DNA from: JARFQW01 sp963842955
GTDB taxonomy: Bacteria > Pseudomonadota > Gammaproteobacteria > Steroidobacterales > XN24
Direction: 5' to 3'
NCBI GenBank assembly: GCA_963842955.1
Contig: CAWJIJ010000006.1
Location: 310,001 to 374,000 of the forward strand
Length of the DNA: 64,000 nt
In this document: piece after piece, positions 45,268-55,559 of the stretch
Layout: every line of letters begins with the position of its first letter
How positions within the stretch are numbered: the first letter of the stretch is position 1
Position numbers and translations under genes: made by a program
Notes under the pieces: generated by a model
The model's database searches: none
Told to the model about the DNA's origin: nothing
The model's input: the letters and a program-made list of their open reading frames with translations, nothing else

Positions 45268-45615
45268 ATGAGCAATATCATCGAGCAGCTCGAAGCAGAG
45301 CAGATGGCGGGGAAGGAATTCCCGGAATTCGGCCCCGGTGACACGGTGGTCGTGCAGGTCAAGGTGTCCGAGGGCAACCGCGAACGCCTGCAGGCTTTCG
45401 AAGGCGTCGTGATCGCAAAGCGAAATCGTGGTCTGAACAGCTCGTTCACCGTCCGCAAGATGTCTCATGGCGAAGGCGTCGAGCGTGTCTTCCAGACCTA
45501 CAGCCGTGCGATCGAGGGTGTGACGGTGAAGCGTCGGGGCGACGTACGCCGAGCCAAGCTCTACTATCTCCGCGAGCTGACCGGCAAGGCTGCCCGCATC
45601 AAGGAAAAGGTCTGA
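45268..45615 (+). CDS. rplS: 50S ribosomal protein L19
   Basis: A 115-residue L19 (MSNIIEQLEAEQMAGKEFPEFGPGDTVVVQVKVSEGNRERLQAFEGVVIAKRNRGLNSSFTVRKMSHGEGVERVFQTYS). ATG 45268 gives the standard start; a frame upstream to 45235 adds 11 residues not found in the family. Ends the operon. Confidence 0.98.
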   Translation: MSNIIEQLEAEQMAGKEFPEFGPGDTVVVQVKVSEGNRERLQAFEGVVIAKRNRGLNSSFTVRKMSHGEGVERVFQTYSRAIEGVTVKRRGDVRRAKLYYLRELTGKAARIKEKV

Positions 45616-45644
45616 TTCCAGTCAGGCATTCGGGCGGCAGGCCA

Positions 45645-46520
45645 ATGATCCGGTACTCCGGTCTGCATCGTCTGATCCGCGGATTGGGGCTCGTGAGCGT
45701 CGTTCTGGCGCTCACGGGCTGCAGCCTGTTCCTGGGCCGGGCGGTGGATGGCGCCTCGTCCAACCTGACCGCCGCGATTCTCAACCAGGACGACCCTGAA
45801 ACCGTCCGTGACGGCGCGCCGGCCTATCTCCTGTTGATGGACAGCCTCGTCGAAGGTTCGCCCGACAATGCGGGGATCCTGCGCGGCGCCTCGGGTCTTT
45901 ACTCCGCCTATGCCGGGGTCTTCGTGGATGACCCCGAGCGGGCAAAGCGTCTCGCGAACCGCGCCCGGGACTATGGCGCGAAAGCGCTTTGTGCCGATGA
46001 TGCCCGCTACTGCGACATCGGCGCGCTGCCCCAGGATGAGTTCGAATCCGTCATTGCCGGGGCGGACGCCTCCGATGTCCCCGGCCTGTATTCCTACTCG
46101 CTGGGCTGGCTCGTGTGGCTGAAGGCCAACAGCGGCGATTTTCAGGCCCTGGTGGATCTGCCGAAAGTCGAGTCGATGCTCGAACGGATTATCGAGCTGG
46201 ACGAGGGCTACGAGCGCGGGACCACCCACGTGTATCTCGGCGTGCTCCAGACGCTGCTCCCACCGGCTCTCGGCGGCCGGCCGGAGTCCGCCCGCGGCCA
46301 TTTCGAACGGGCCATCGAGCTCTCCGACGGGCGGGACCTGTCAGCAAAAGTCGAATATGCCCGCAGCTACGCCCGGGCATTGTATGAAAGGGAACTCCAT
46401 GACCGTTTGCTGACCGAAGTCATAGAGGCCGATCCCCACGAGCCCGGCCTGACGCTCTTCAATACGCTGGCCCAGCGGGATGCCCGGGACCTGCTGGCGA
46501 CGGCAGACGACTACTTCTGA
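45645..46520 (+). CDS. TatT-like periplasmic lipoprotein of a TRAP transporter
   Basis: A 291-residue protein with a lipoprotein signal (SVVLALTGC, Cys about residue 25) and helical repeat architecture, matching the TRAP transporter-associated protein family (TatT, PF16811) by neighbourhood and overall look: AYLLLMDSLVEGSPDNAGILRGASGLYSAYAGVFVDDPERAKRL and YVYLGVLQTLLPPALGGRPESARGHFERAIEL-like (YLGVLQTLLP, FERAIELS). TatT trimers in Treponema bind the substrate-binding protein. It is first of a TRAP operon that continues with DctP-, DctQ- and DctM-like genes, 14 bases or less apart. Confidence 0.85.
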   Translation: MIRYSGLHRLIRGLGLVSVVLALTGCSLFLGRAVDGASSNLTAAILNQDDPETVRDGAPAYLLLMDSLVEGSPDNAGILRGASGLYSAYAGVFVDDPERAKRLANRARDYGAKALCADDARYCDIGALPQDEFESVIAGADASDVPGLYSYSLGWLVWLKANSGDFQALVDLPKVESMLERIIELDEGYERGTTHVYLGVLQTLLPPALGGRPESARGHFERAIELSDGRDLSAKVEYARSYARALYERELHDRLLTEVIEADPHEPGLTLFNTLAQRDARDLLATADDYF

Positions 46521-46534
46521 TTCGAGGGAAGCCG

Positions 46535-47560
46535 ATGACCCGTCTACGGATGCTGTTTGCCGCCATGCTGCTGTTGGTGCCGTTCATGGCAGGCGCCGCT
46601 GATCTGAAGATCGCGACGATTGCCCCGGAGAACTCCAGCTGGATGACGGCCATGCGCGATGGCGCGGCGGAGATCGAAACCCGCACCGAGGGCCGGGTGA
46701 AGGTCAAGCTCTACGGCGGCGGTGTCATGGGCAACGACCGCAAGGTCCTGCGCAAGATCCGCATCGGCCAGCTGCATGGAGCGTCGTTCACCGCCAGCGG
46801 GCTGGGAGACGTCTATTCCGATATTCACATTTACGGGCTTCCGCTGCTGTTCAACTCCCAGGAGGAGGTGGACTACGTGCGGGCTCGGATGGACGAGCGG
46901 TTTGTCCAGGGGCTGGATGACGCCGGCATGGTGTCGTTCGGGTTCACCGGGGCGGGATTCGCGCGGATCATGTCCAATGATCCGATCCGCTCCTATGACG
47001 ATCTGGCCGGCAAGAAGGTGTGGGTGCCGGAGGGAGACGTGACGACGATCGCGGCCATGGAAGCCCTCGGCCTGTCGCCGGTGGTGTTGCCTCTGACCGA
47101 CGTCCTGACGGCGTTGCAGACCGGCCTTGTGGACATTGTCGGCGCCTCCGAAGTCGCGGCCCTGGTGCTCCAGTGGCACACGAAGCTCAAGTACGTCACG
47201 GACTACCCGCTGATCTATATCTACGCCACGCTGGTGATCGACAAGCGCTACTTCGATCGTCTCGAGCCCGCGGACCAGGCCGTGGTCAGGGAAGTGCTGG
47301 AGGGGATCTACGAGGAATACGATCGCCAGAATCTCGAAGATAACGTGAAGGCGACGGAGGTGCTCAAGGCCAACGGCATCACCTATGTGGAGCCTGCGCC
47401 GGGCGCCATCGACGCGTGGCGGGAGCGGGTGGCCGAGGTCAATCGGCGCGAGGCTGCCAACGGGTTGTTCTCCGAGGAGCTGTTTGAACAGATGCTGGGG
47501 CTGATCGAGGAGTACCGCCGCAGTGCCGGGACCGCGGCGGTAGTCTCGCCGGCTGAATGA
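46535..47560 (+). CDS. TRAP transporter solute-binding protein (DctP family)
   Basis: A 341-residue protein with a signal peptide (MTRLRMLFAAMLLLVPFMAGA) and the DctP pattern: IATIAPENSSWMTAMRDGAAEIETRTEGRVKVKLYGGGVMGNDRKVLRKIRIGQLHG and YIYATLVIDKRYFDRL. It binds a periplasmic carboxylate or similar solute for uptake. The ligand is not readable from the sequence. Its stop overlaps the DctQ start (ATGA). Confidence 0.94.
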   Translation: MTRLRMLFAAMLLLVPFMAGAADLKIATIAPENSSWMTAMRDGAAEIETRTEGRVKVKLYGGGVMGNDRKVLRKIRIGQLHGASFTASGLGDVYSDIHIYGLPLLFNSQEEVDYVRARMDERFVQGLDDAGMVSFGFTGAGFARIMSNDPIRSYDDLAGKKVWVPEGDVTTIAAMEALGLSPVVLPLTDVLTALQTGLVDIVGASEVAALVLQWHTKLKYVTDYPLIYIYATLVIDKRYFDRLEPADQAVVREVLEGIYEEYDRQNLEDNVKATEVLKANGITYVEPAPGAIDAWRERVAEVNRREAANGLFSEELFEQMLGLIEEYRRSAGTAAVVSPAE

Positions 47561-48054
47561 GCGTCACGTCCGGTCCGGAGGAGTCGCTGCCGGCCCGCCT
47601 AGGCCGCCGCATCGAGAACGGTGCCCTGGTTGCCCTGCTCACCGCCATGCTTGTCCTGGCCGTGGTGCAGATCCTGCTTCGCAACCTGACCGGGTCCGGC
47701 CCCGGCTGGGCTGACGAGGCCCTGCGTCTTCTCGTCCTCTGGGTCGGCATGTTCGGCGCGCTTGCGGCCAGCCGGGATGACCGGCAGCTGAGGATCGACC
47801 TTTTGTCCCGGTACCTGTCACCGGGTCCACGCCGGATCGTCGAGTTCGTCGTGCATGCCGTGACTGCGGCGATCTGCGCGATCCTCGCCTGGCAGTCATG
47901 GCGCTTTGTTGCCGGCGAGGCTGAATATGGCGCCACGCTGTTCAACGACCTGCCGGCGTGGCCTTTCCAGATCATTCTGCCGGTGGGCTTTGCCCTGCTT
48001 GCCTGGCGGCACGCGGTTCTGGCGGCCCATCGTCTGCGGGCCGGGACGTCATGA
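47557..48054 (+). CDS. TRAP transporter small permease subunit (DctQ family)
   Basis: A 165-residue, four-segment membrane protein (NGALVALLTAMLVLAVVQILLRNL, ALRLLVLWVGMFGALAASRDDRQLRIDLLSRYL, VEFVVHAVTAAICAILAWQSW, WPFQIILPVGFALLAWRHAVLAA). The RDDRQLRIDLL block is typical of DctQ. Overlaps the genes on both sides by four bases. Confidence 0.93.
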   Translation: MSVTSGPEESLPARLGRRIENGALVALLTAMLVLAVVQILLRNLTGSGPGWADEALRLLVLWVGMFGALAASRDDRQLRIDLLSRYLSPGPRRIVEFVVHAVTAAICAILAWQSWRFVAGEAEYGATLFNDLPAWPFQIILPVGFALLAWRHAVLAAHRLRAGTS

Positions 48055-49311
48055 TCATTCTCGCCGGCCTGGTGATCACGCTGCTGGCCTTGCTGGGCGT
48101 TCCGCTTTTTGCAGTCATCGCCCTCAGCGCAATGTGGGGCTATCTGCGCGAGGATATCGATCTTTCCGCGCTGGCCATCGAGATCTTCGGCATCGCCGAG
48201 ATGCCGATCCTGCTCGCAATACCGTTGTTCACCTTTGCGGGCTACCTGTTGTCCGAAGGGGGTGCGCCTTCGCGACTGGTGCGCGTGACCCAGGCGCTGC
48301 TTGGATGGGTGCCCGGAGGGCTGGCCGTGATCGCGCTGGTGGCCTGTGCCCTGTTCACCGCGTTTACCGGCGCTTCGGGCGTTACCATCATCGCGCTGGG
48401 CGCCCTGCTTTATCCGGCCCTGAAAGAGGCCGGATATCGCGAGAATTTCACTCTCGGTCTCGTCACCACGTCCGGGAGCCTGGGCCTGCTTGTTCGCGCC
48501 GTCGCTGCCGCTGATCCTTTACGGTATCGTCGCGCAGGTTCCCGTGGACGACCTGTTCCTCGCGGGTATTCTGCCCGGCATCCTGATGGTCGCGATTCTC
48601 TCGGCCTGGAGTTTCTGGGTGAACCGTGACCTGCGGGTTCCCCTGGCAGCCTTTGACTGGAAGGAGGCCCGCGGGGCCCTTTGGGCGGCGCGCTGGGAGA
48701 TTCCCTTGCCCATCATCGTGCTCGGCGGAATCTACGGTGGCGTGTTCGCGGTGTCCGAGGCGGCTGCCGTGACGGCCGCCTATGTTCTGATCGTCGAGCT
48801 GTTCATCCTCAGGGAGGTAAGCTTCGAGCGCCTTCCGGGTGTCATGCGAGAGTCGATGATGCTCGTTGGGGGGATTCTCCTGATCCTGGGAGTCTCGCTG
48901 GCATCCACCAACTACATGATCGACTCCGGGGTGCCCCAGAAGCTGTTCGCCGTGGTGGACGGGCTGGTCTCGGGCCAGGCCTCGTTCCTGCTGCTGTTGC
49001 TGATTTTTCTCCTGATCCTGGGCGCGATTCTCGACATCTTCTCGGCTATCGTGCTGGTCGTGCCGCTGATTCTGCCGGTAGCCGAACGCTATGGGGTTGA
49101 GCCGGTGCATCTGGGTATCGTGTTCCTGGCCGCCATGCAGCTGGGCTACCTGACGCCGCCGGTGGGCCTGAATCTGTTCATCGCAAGCTATCGATTCGAG
49201 AAGAGCATTACTGCTGTTTATCGGGCGACGTTCCCGTTCCTGATGATGCTTTTGTTTGCCGTCGTCATCATTACCTACTGGCCCGCCCTCAGCCTGGTCT
49301 TTCTGGACTGA
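48051..49311 (+). CDS. TRAP transporter large permease subunit (DctM family, one frameshift)
   Basis: About 419 residues with some twelve membrane segments. The first frame has MIILAGLVITLLALLGVPLFAVIALSAMW...IPLFTFAGYLLSEGGAPSRLV and ends its good reading at TTSGSLGLL. Near 48489 one extra T shifts the frame. The continuation FAPSLPLILYGIVAQVPVDDLFLAGILPGILMV and the final PPVGLNLFIASYRF are classic DctM. The pair of halves is complete, so the gene is probably intact in the organism. Confidence 0.93.
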
Positions 49312-49395
49312 GATTGCCGGGACCTGCGGGCTGATGGCGTTGAAACGACATTTCTTCGACCGAGAGTCGGTCGGCTGACCACCGGAGCTTTTGCC

Positions 49396-50513
49396 GTGCC
49401 ATTGCCAAGAAACATTTTTCTCTCTCTTGCACTGACGATCCTCGCAGCTCCCGTTCATGCGGAGTCCGAAGTGGATCTCTCGAAGATCATTCTCCCGGAC
49501 GGCTTCGGCATCGAGGTCTTTGCCGATGACGTCCCCAATGCCCGGTCCCTCGCTGTAGGCGACGGCGGCACGGTGTTTGTGGGTACCCGCACAGCGGGCA
49601 ACGTCTATGCGATCCCCACGAACCGCGGAGAAGGCGGGAGCTGGCGCTCCGGCGGACCGGCGGTCACGATCGCGTCGGACCTGAACATGCCCAACGGCGT
49701 GGCCTGGCGAGAAGGGCAGCCTGTACGTGGCCGAGATCAACCGGATACTGCGCTTCGACGGAATCGAGGACACGCTTTCCAAGCCGCCGGAGCCGGTTGT
49801 CGTCAGCGAGGACTTCCCCGGCGTGCGCCACCATGGCTGGAAGTACATCGCCTTCGGCCCGGACGACAAGCTCTACGTTCCGGTCGGCGCGCCCTGCAAT
49901 ATCTGCGACCAGGCGGGTTTCGCGGAGATCACCCGAATCAATCCGGACGGATCCGGGAAAGAGGTCTTTCGCCCGTGGCGTTCGCAACACGGTGGGTTTC
50001 ACCTGGCACCCTGAGTCGAGCGAGATGTGGTTCACCGACAACGGCCGGGACTGGATGGGTAACGATATGCCTCCCTGCGAGCTGAACCGGGCCTCTGAGC
50101 CGGGGCAGCATTTCGGCTATCCCCACTGCCACGGAAACGCTGTCGTTGATCCGGATTTCGGCGCCGGCCGGTCCTGCGACGAATTCACCGCACCGGTGCA
50201 GGAACTGGGCCCGCACGTGGCGCCCTTGGGGTTGAAGTTCTATACCGGGGAGGCGTTCCCCGAGTCCTACCAGGGCCAGGTGTTCATCGCCGAGCACGGC
50301 TCGTGGAACCGCGATGACCCGATCGGCTACCGGGTCACGCTCGTGCGTCTGGACGGCAACCGGTCGGTTGCCTACGAAACCTTCGCTGAAGGCTGGCTGC
50401 AGGACGGCAAATCCTGGGGCCGGCCGGTGGACCTGGTCATACTCGACGACGGATCCATGCTGGTCAGCGACGATCAGGCAGGCGTGATCTACCGGATTTT
50501 CCATCAGGGATAA
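49396..50513 (+). CDS. Sorbosone dehydrogenase-like PQQ-type beta-propeller protein (two frameshifts)
   Basis: Exported beta-propeller of about 372 residues (GSDH/sorbosone dehydrogenase family). The signal peptide is MPLPRNIFLSLALTILAAPVHA. Three frames join: SEVDLSKIILPDGFGIEVFADDVPNARSLAVGDGGTVFVGTR...MPNGVAWREG; after an extra G near 49717, SLYVAEINRILRFDGIEDTL...HHGWKYIAFGPDDKLYVPVGAPCNICD...NPDGSGKEVF; and after an extra base near 49970, ARGVRNTVGFTWHPESSEMWFTDNGRDWMGNDMPPCEL to FIAEHGSWNRDDPIGYRVTLVRLDG and the stop at 50513. It oxidises an aldose or similar in the periplasm, with PQQ suggested by family only. Confidence 0.88.
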
Positions 50514-50522
50514 AGGCCAACA

Positions 50523-52359
50523 TTGAACAGTCTGCCCATGCGAATTCTCCGTGGCTTCTGGCGCGGGCTGGACGGCCTGCGCCGCGTCGTCCATCTCGTG
50601 CTGATGCTCATCGTGCTGCTGGTGTTTCTCGCCGCACTGTCCGAGCAGTCGATCTCCGTTCCGTCGAAGGCGGCGATGATCCTCGCTCCCCAGGGACGGC
50701 TGGTCGAACAGCTGGCGGGTCATCCGGTGGATCGGGCACTCAGCCGCGCACAGGGCGGTGGTGAGACGCAGACCCTGGTCCGGGACGTGATCGATGCCGT
50801 GGACCAGGCCGCAAACGATGATCGCATGGGCGCCCTGTTCCTGGACCTGGACGCCATGGCCGGAGCGGGCCTCACGAAGCTGCAGGACGTTGCTGCGGCC
50901 CTTGACCGGTACAAGGCCTCCGGCAAGCCCGTGATCGCCTATGCAGGAAGCTACGGGCAGGGTCAGTACTATCTCGCCTCGCATGCGGACGAGGTCTACA
51001 TGCATCCCCTGGGGTCGGTATTCCTGACGGGCCTTGGCTACTACCGGACCTATTTCCGGGAGGCGCTGGACGAACTGAGCATCGACTGGAACGTCTACAA
51101 GGCGGGACGCTACAAGTCTTTCGCGGAGTCCTATACCGAGACCGGAATGAGCGAAGCGGACCGGGAGTCCATCGAGCCGGTGGTCGAAGCACTCTGGCAG
51201 GCATTCCGCGAAGGTATCAGCACCGCCCGCGGCCTGGAACCCGGTGTGCTCGACGGCTATACGGAGAATTTCCTGGCGGGCCTTGAAGCGCAGCGGGGCG
51301 ACACCGCGGAGCTGGCGCTGACCACGGGACTGGTGGACGAGCTCTGGACCCGTGACCAGGTCGAGGAACGCCTTGCGGGCCTGGTCGGCCGCAGTGACGA
51401 TGCGAACGTATTCGAAGGTATGGGCTTCACCGACTATCTCGCGGCCACGCGGCTGAAGGATGCGATTGACCACGGAAGGGCAGGTGGCAATCGTTCCGGC
51501 CGTGGGTGACATTCTCGGCGGCGATCAGCCGCCGGGGACCGTAGGCAGCAACAGCCTCATCTCCGTGCTGCGGGAGATCCGTCGGGATACCGAGGTGGAG
51601 GCGGTCGTGCTGCGGGTGGACAGCGGCGGCGGCAGCACGTTTGCGTCGGAGGAAATCCGCCGGGAACTGGAGCTCGTCCGCCAGGCCGGCAAGCCGATCG
51701 TCGTGTCCATGGGCGGCATGGCGGCGTCCGGGAGGTTACCTGATTTCGCTTCCGGCGGACCAGATCTGGGCTTACCCGGAAACGATCACCGGATCCATCG
51801 GCGTCATCATGATGTTCCCGACCTTTGAGCGTGCGCTGGACCGGCTTGGCGTCAGCGTGGACGGATTCGGCACTACATCGCTTGCCGGGCAGTTCCGCCC
51901 GGATCGCAATGTGAGCCCCGAAGCCGACCGAATCCTGAATCTTTCGGTGCAGGGCACCTACGACCGCTTCGTCGGCCAGGTTGCGGAGGCCCGCTCGCTG
52001 GAACCCGGCCGCGCTCCGCGAACTCGCCGAGCGGCCGTATCTGGACCGGACAAATGGCGGCGGAGCGAGGCCTCGTCGATCACCTGGGCGGACTGGACGA
52101 TGCTGTGGCCGCCGCTGCGGAGCTCGCCGGTCTCGGCGACAGCTACGAGCCGGTCTGGGTGGAGAAAGAACCAAGCTTCGAGGAGGAACTGATGATTCGC
52201 ATTTTCTCCTCGGCCCCGGCCGGGCTTCATGGGTGGCTGGGTCAACGAGCGCCGGAGATGCCGGGTGTGCTGGGTGACCTGGCGGGCCGTCTGAGCCGCC
52301 TGCTGGCCTTGTCCTCGTCGGGCCAGCCCGTTTCACATTGCCTGTGCGAAATTCGCTAG
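50523..52359 (+). CDS. sppA: Signal peptide peptidase SppA, long form (several frameshifts)
   Basis: The long SppA form with two ClpP-like domains, about 610 residues. The N-terminal anchor is VVHLVLMLIVLLVFLAAL. The first domain has YGQGQYYLASHADEVYMHPLGSVFLTGLGYYRTYFREALDEL and YKSFAESYT (the general-base Lys region). Near 51480 the frame shifts to EGQVAIVPAVGDILGGDQPPG...LRVDSGGGSTFASEEIRRELELVRQAGKPIVVSMGGMAASG. Near 51732 it shifts again to GGYLISLPADQIWAYPETITGSIGVIM (catalytic Ser region). Two more shifts near 52006-52036 lead to RIWTGQMAAERGLVDHLGGLDDAV and the end HCLCEIR at 52359. It cleaves leftover signal peptides. Likely intact, with every break one base long. Confidence 0.9.
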
Positions 52360-52378
52360 CCGTTCACACGGCCGCGGC

Positions 52379-53407
<1,029 letters not shown>

Positions 53408-53409
53408 GT

Positions 53410-54597
53410 TCAGATGACCTCGAGGTCGCGGCCGGCCTTTTCGAAAGCCGCCAGCGCCCGGTCAAGGTGCTCGCGGGTCAGGCCCGCCGACATCTGGGTA
53501 CGGATGCGTGCCTGTCCCTTGGGTACGACCGGGTATGAGAACCCGATGACGTAGACCCCCTCGGCCAGGAGACGGTCGGCCATCTGGCTGGCGAGGCGGG
53601 CGTCGCCGAGCATGACGGGAATAATTGGATGCTCTCCCGGGAGCAGATCAAAGCCCAGCTGCTCCATCCGCTCTCTGAAATACCGGGTGTTCTCCCAGAG
53701 CCGGGCTCTGAACGCGGCACCGTCTTCCAGGAGGTCGAGAACCCGCAGGGAGGTAGCGGCGATGACGGGTGCCAGCGTGTTGGAAAACAGGTAGGGGCGG
53801 GACCGCTGGCGCAGCCAGGAAACGATCTCCCGGCTGGCCGCGGTAAAGCCTCCCGATGCGCCGCCCAGGGCTTTCCCGAGGGTCCCGGTGATGATGTCCA
53901 CCCGGCCCATCACGCCCCGGTACTCGTGGGTCCCGCGTCCTGTCTCGCCGAGGAAACCCGTCGCGTGGCAGTCATCCATCATCAAGAGCGCGTCATAGCG
54001 TTCGGCCAGGTCGCATATCGCATCCAGCCGGGCGATGGTTCCGTCCATGGAGAAAACGCCGTCCGTTGCGATCAGCCGCACGCGGCAGTCCGCCGCCTCC
54101 CTGAGCTGCGCTTCCAGGTCCTCCATGTCGTCGTGGCGATAGCGCAGGCGACGAGCCTTACACAGCCGGATACCGTCGATGATGCTGGCGTGGTTGAGCG
54201 CATCGCTGATCACGGCATCGCGGTCGTCCAGGAGTGTTTCGAACAGCCCGCCGTTGGCATCGAAGCCCGACGGATACAGGATCGTGTCCTCGGTGCCCAG
54301 GAACCGGCTGATGCGCTCCTCGAGCGCCTTGTGCACGTCCTGGGTGCCGCAGATGAAGCGTACCGAGGCCAGCCCGTAGCCGTACCGGTCCAGGGCCTCG
54401 TGGGCGGCCTCTATGAGGGCAGGGTGGTTCGCCAGGCCCAGGTAGTTGTTCGCGCAGAGGTTGATGACCTCTTGTCCGCCTTCTATGGCGATTTCGCCGC
54501 CCTGGGCGGAGGTGATCACGCGCTCGGCCTTGAACAGGCCCTCGTCCTTCAGGCCCTGGATCTGCGTCCTGAGCGTTTCGGCGAACTGGGTCGTCAT
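53410..54597 (-). CDS. kbl: 2-amino-3-ketobutyrate coenzyme A ligase
   Basis: A 395-residue PLP enzyme of the alpha-oxoamine synthase family. It has CANNYLGLANHP, SVRFICGTQDVHKALEERIS, DCHATGFLGETGRGT and the PLP lysine in TGTLGKALGGASGGF. It cleaves 2-amino-3-ketobutyrate with CoA to glycine and acetyl-CoA. Start: ATG 54597 (MTTQFAETLRTQ) behind GGGAGATGCCC is preferred over ATG 54603. Related in fold to the palmitoyltransferase-like enzyme at 16645 but distinct in sequence. Confidence 0.97.
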   Translation of the reverse strand: MTTQFAETLRTQIQGLKDEGLFKAERVITSAQGGEIAIEGGQEVINLCANNYLGLANHPALIEAAHEALDRYGYGLASVRFICGTQDVHKALEERISRFLGTEDTILYPSGFDANGGLFETLLDDRDAVISDALNHASIIDGIRLCKARRLRYRHDDMEDLEAQLREAADCRVRLIATDGVFSMDGTIARLDAICDLAERYDALLMMDDCHATGFLGETGRGTHEYRGVMGRVDIITGTLGKALGGASGGFTAASREIVSWLRQRSRPYLFSNTLAPVIAATSLRVLDLLEDGAAFRARLWENTRYFRERMEQLGFDLLPGEHPIIPVMLGDARLASQMADRLLAEGVYVIGFSYPVVPKGQARIRTQMSAGLTREHLDRALAAFEKAGRDLEVI

Positions 54598-54675
54598 GGG
54601 CATCTCCCGGTGGGCCTGGGGGCCCGGACAAGGGCCGAAATTATAGCAGCGGCCCCAAGGGCTTAAGATAGACCG

Positions 54676-55086
54676 ATGGAGACTCCGAACAGCAGCGCAA
54701 CGGCTCCCGGCCAGCGGATCGACGTCTGGCTGTGGACGGCGCGGTTCTTCAAGACCCGCGCCCTCGCCCAGAAGGCGGTCAGCGGTGGCCACATCCACGT
54801 CAACGGACAGCGGGTCAAGCCTTCCCGCGACGTTCGGCCCGGCGACCGGCTGGAGATTCAGCGGGGGACGGAGCGCTGGGATGTCGCCGTCACCGGCACG
54901 GCTCCCCGACGCGGACCGGCAAGCGAAGCGCGCAGGCTCTACGAGGAAACCCCGGAAAGTCAGGCGCGGCGAGAGGCGGACCGCGAGCGGCGGTCGCTTG
55001 AGCGTGCGGCAGCACCGCGCTTCCTCGGCCGTCCGGACAAGAAGGGGCGCCGGGAGTTGCGCAAGCTCAAGGAGCAGAGCGAGTGA
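54676..55086 (+). CDS. hslR: Heat shock protein 15 homolog, S4-domain RNA-binding protein
   Basis: A 136-residue S4-domain protein (QRIDVWLWTARFFKTRALAQKAVSGGHIHVNGQRVKPSRDVRPGDRLEI) with a basic C-terminal tail (KKGRRELRKLKEQ). Hsp15 binds stalled 50S subunits carrying nascent chains. The sequence RIDVWLWTARFFKTR is typical. Its stop overlaps the Nudix gene start (GTGA). Confidence 0.92.
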   Translation: METPNSSATAPGQRIDVWLWTARFFKTRALAQKAVSGGHIHVNGQRVKPSRDVRPGDRLEIQRGTERWDVAVTGTAPRRGPASEARRLYEETPESQARREADRERRSLERAAAPRFLGRPDKKGRRELRKLKEQSE

Positions 55087-55511
55087 GCGGCCGGCCCGCA
55101 ACGCCCCCGGTGGCCGCCGACGTGGTCATAGAACTTATCGACCGGCCGGGCCGGCCGGTGGTTTTCGTGGAGCGGCGCTTCGAACCCCTGGGGTGGGCCC
55201 TGCCCGGCGGCTTCGTCGAAATCGGCGAGACCGTTGAAGCAGCGGCCGTCCGCGAGGCGCTCGAGGAAACGGGCCTCACGGTGACCCTGACCGGCCTGCT
55301 TGGCGTGTATTCGGATCCCGGCCGCGATCCCCGCGGCCATACGGTCGGCGTGGTTTATGTCGGGGAAGCGTCCGGAGAGCCGGTGGCCGGTGATGATGCG
55401 GGCAAGGCCCGACCCTTCGATCCCGAGTCACCGCCGCCACTGGTGTTCGACCACGACCGGATTCTCGCGGACTACCTGCGCCATCGTCACATCCGCGGTG
55501 CGGACATATAA
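55083..55511 (+). CDS. Nudix hydrolase
   Basis: A 142-residue Nudix protein. The Nudix box is GGFVEIGETVEAAAVREALEETGL with all Glu residues in place. LGVYSDPGRDPRGHTVGVVYVGEA follows, as in ADP-ribose and nucleoside diphosphate hydrolases of this branch. The substrate is unspecified. GTG start overlaps the hslR stop, so the two are translated together. Confidence 0.93.
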   Translation: MSGRPATPPVAADVVIELIDRPGRPVVFVERRFEPLGWALPGGFVEIGETVEAAAVREALEETGLTVTLTGLLGVYSDPGRDPRGHTVGVVYVGEASGEPVAGDDAGKARPFDPESPPPLVFDHDRILADYLRHRHIRGADI

Positions 55512-55559
55512 TTTCCGGAGAAGCCACCAAGGGCTTTCCTCGTTACCAGGAGCAATGCC

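Noticed and set aside
49938..51512. 524-codon open frame opposite sppA and the sorbosone dehydrogenase
   Set aside because: Antisense shadow over genes whose forward frames carry conserved motifs.
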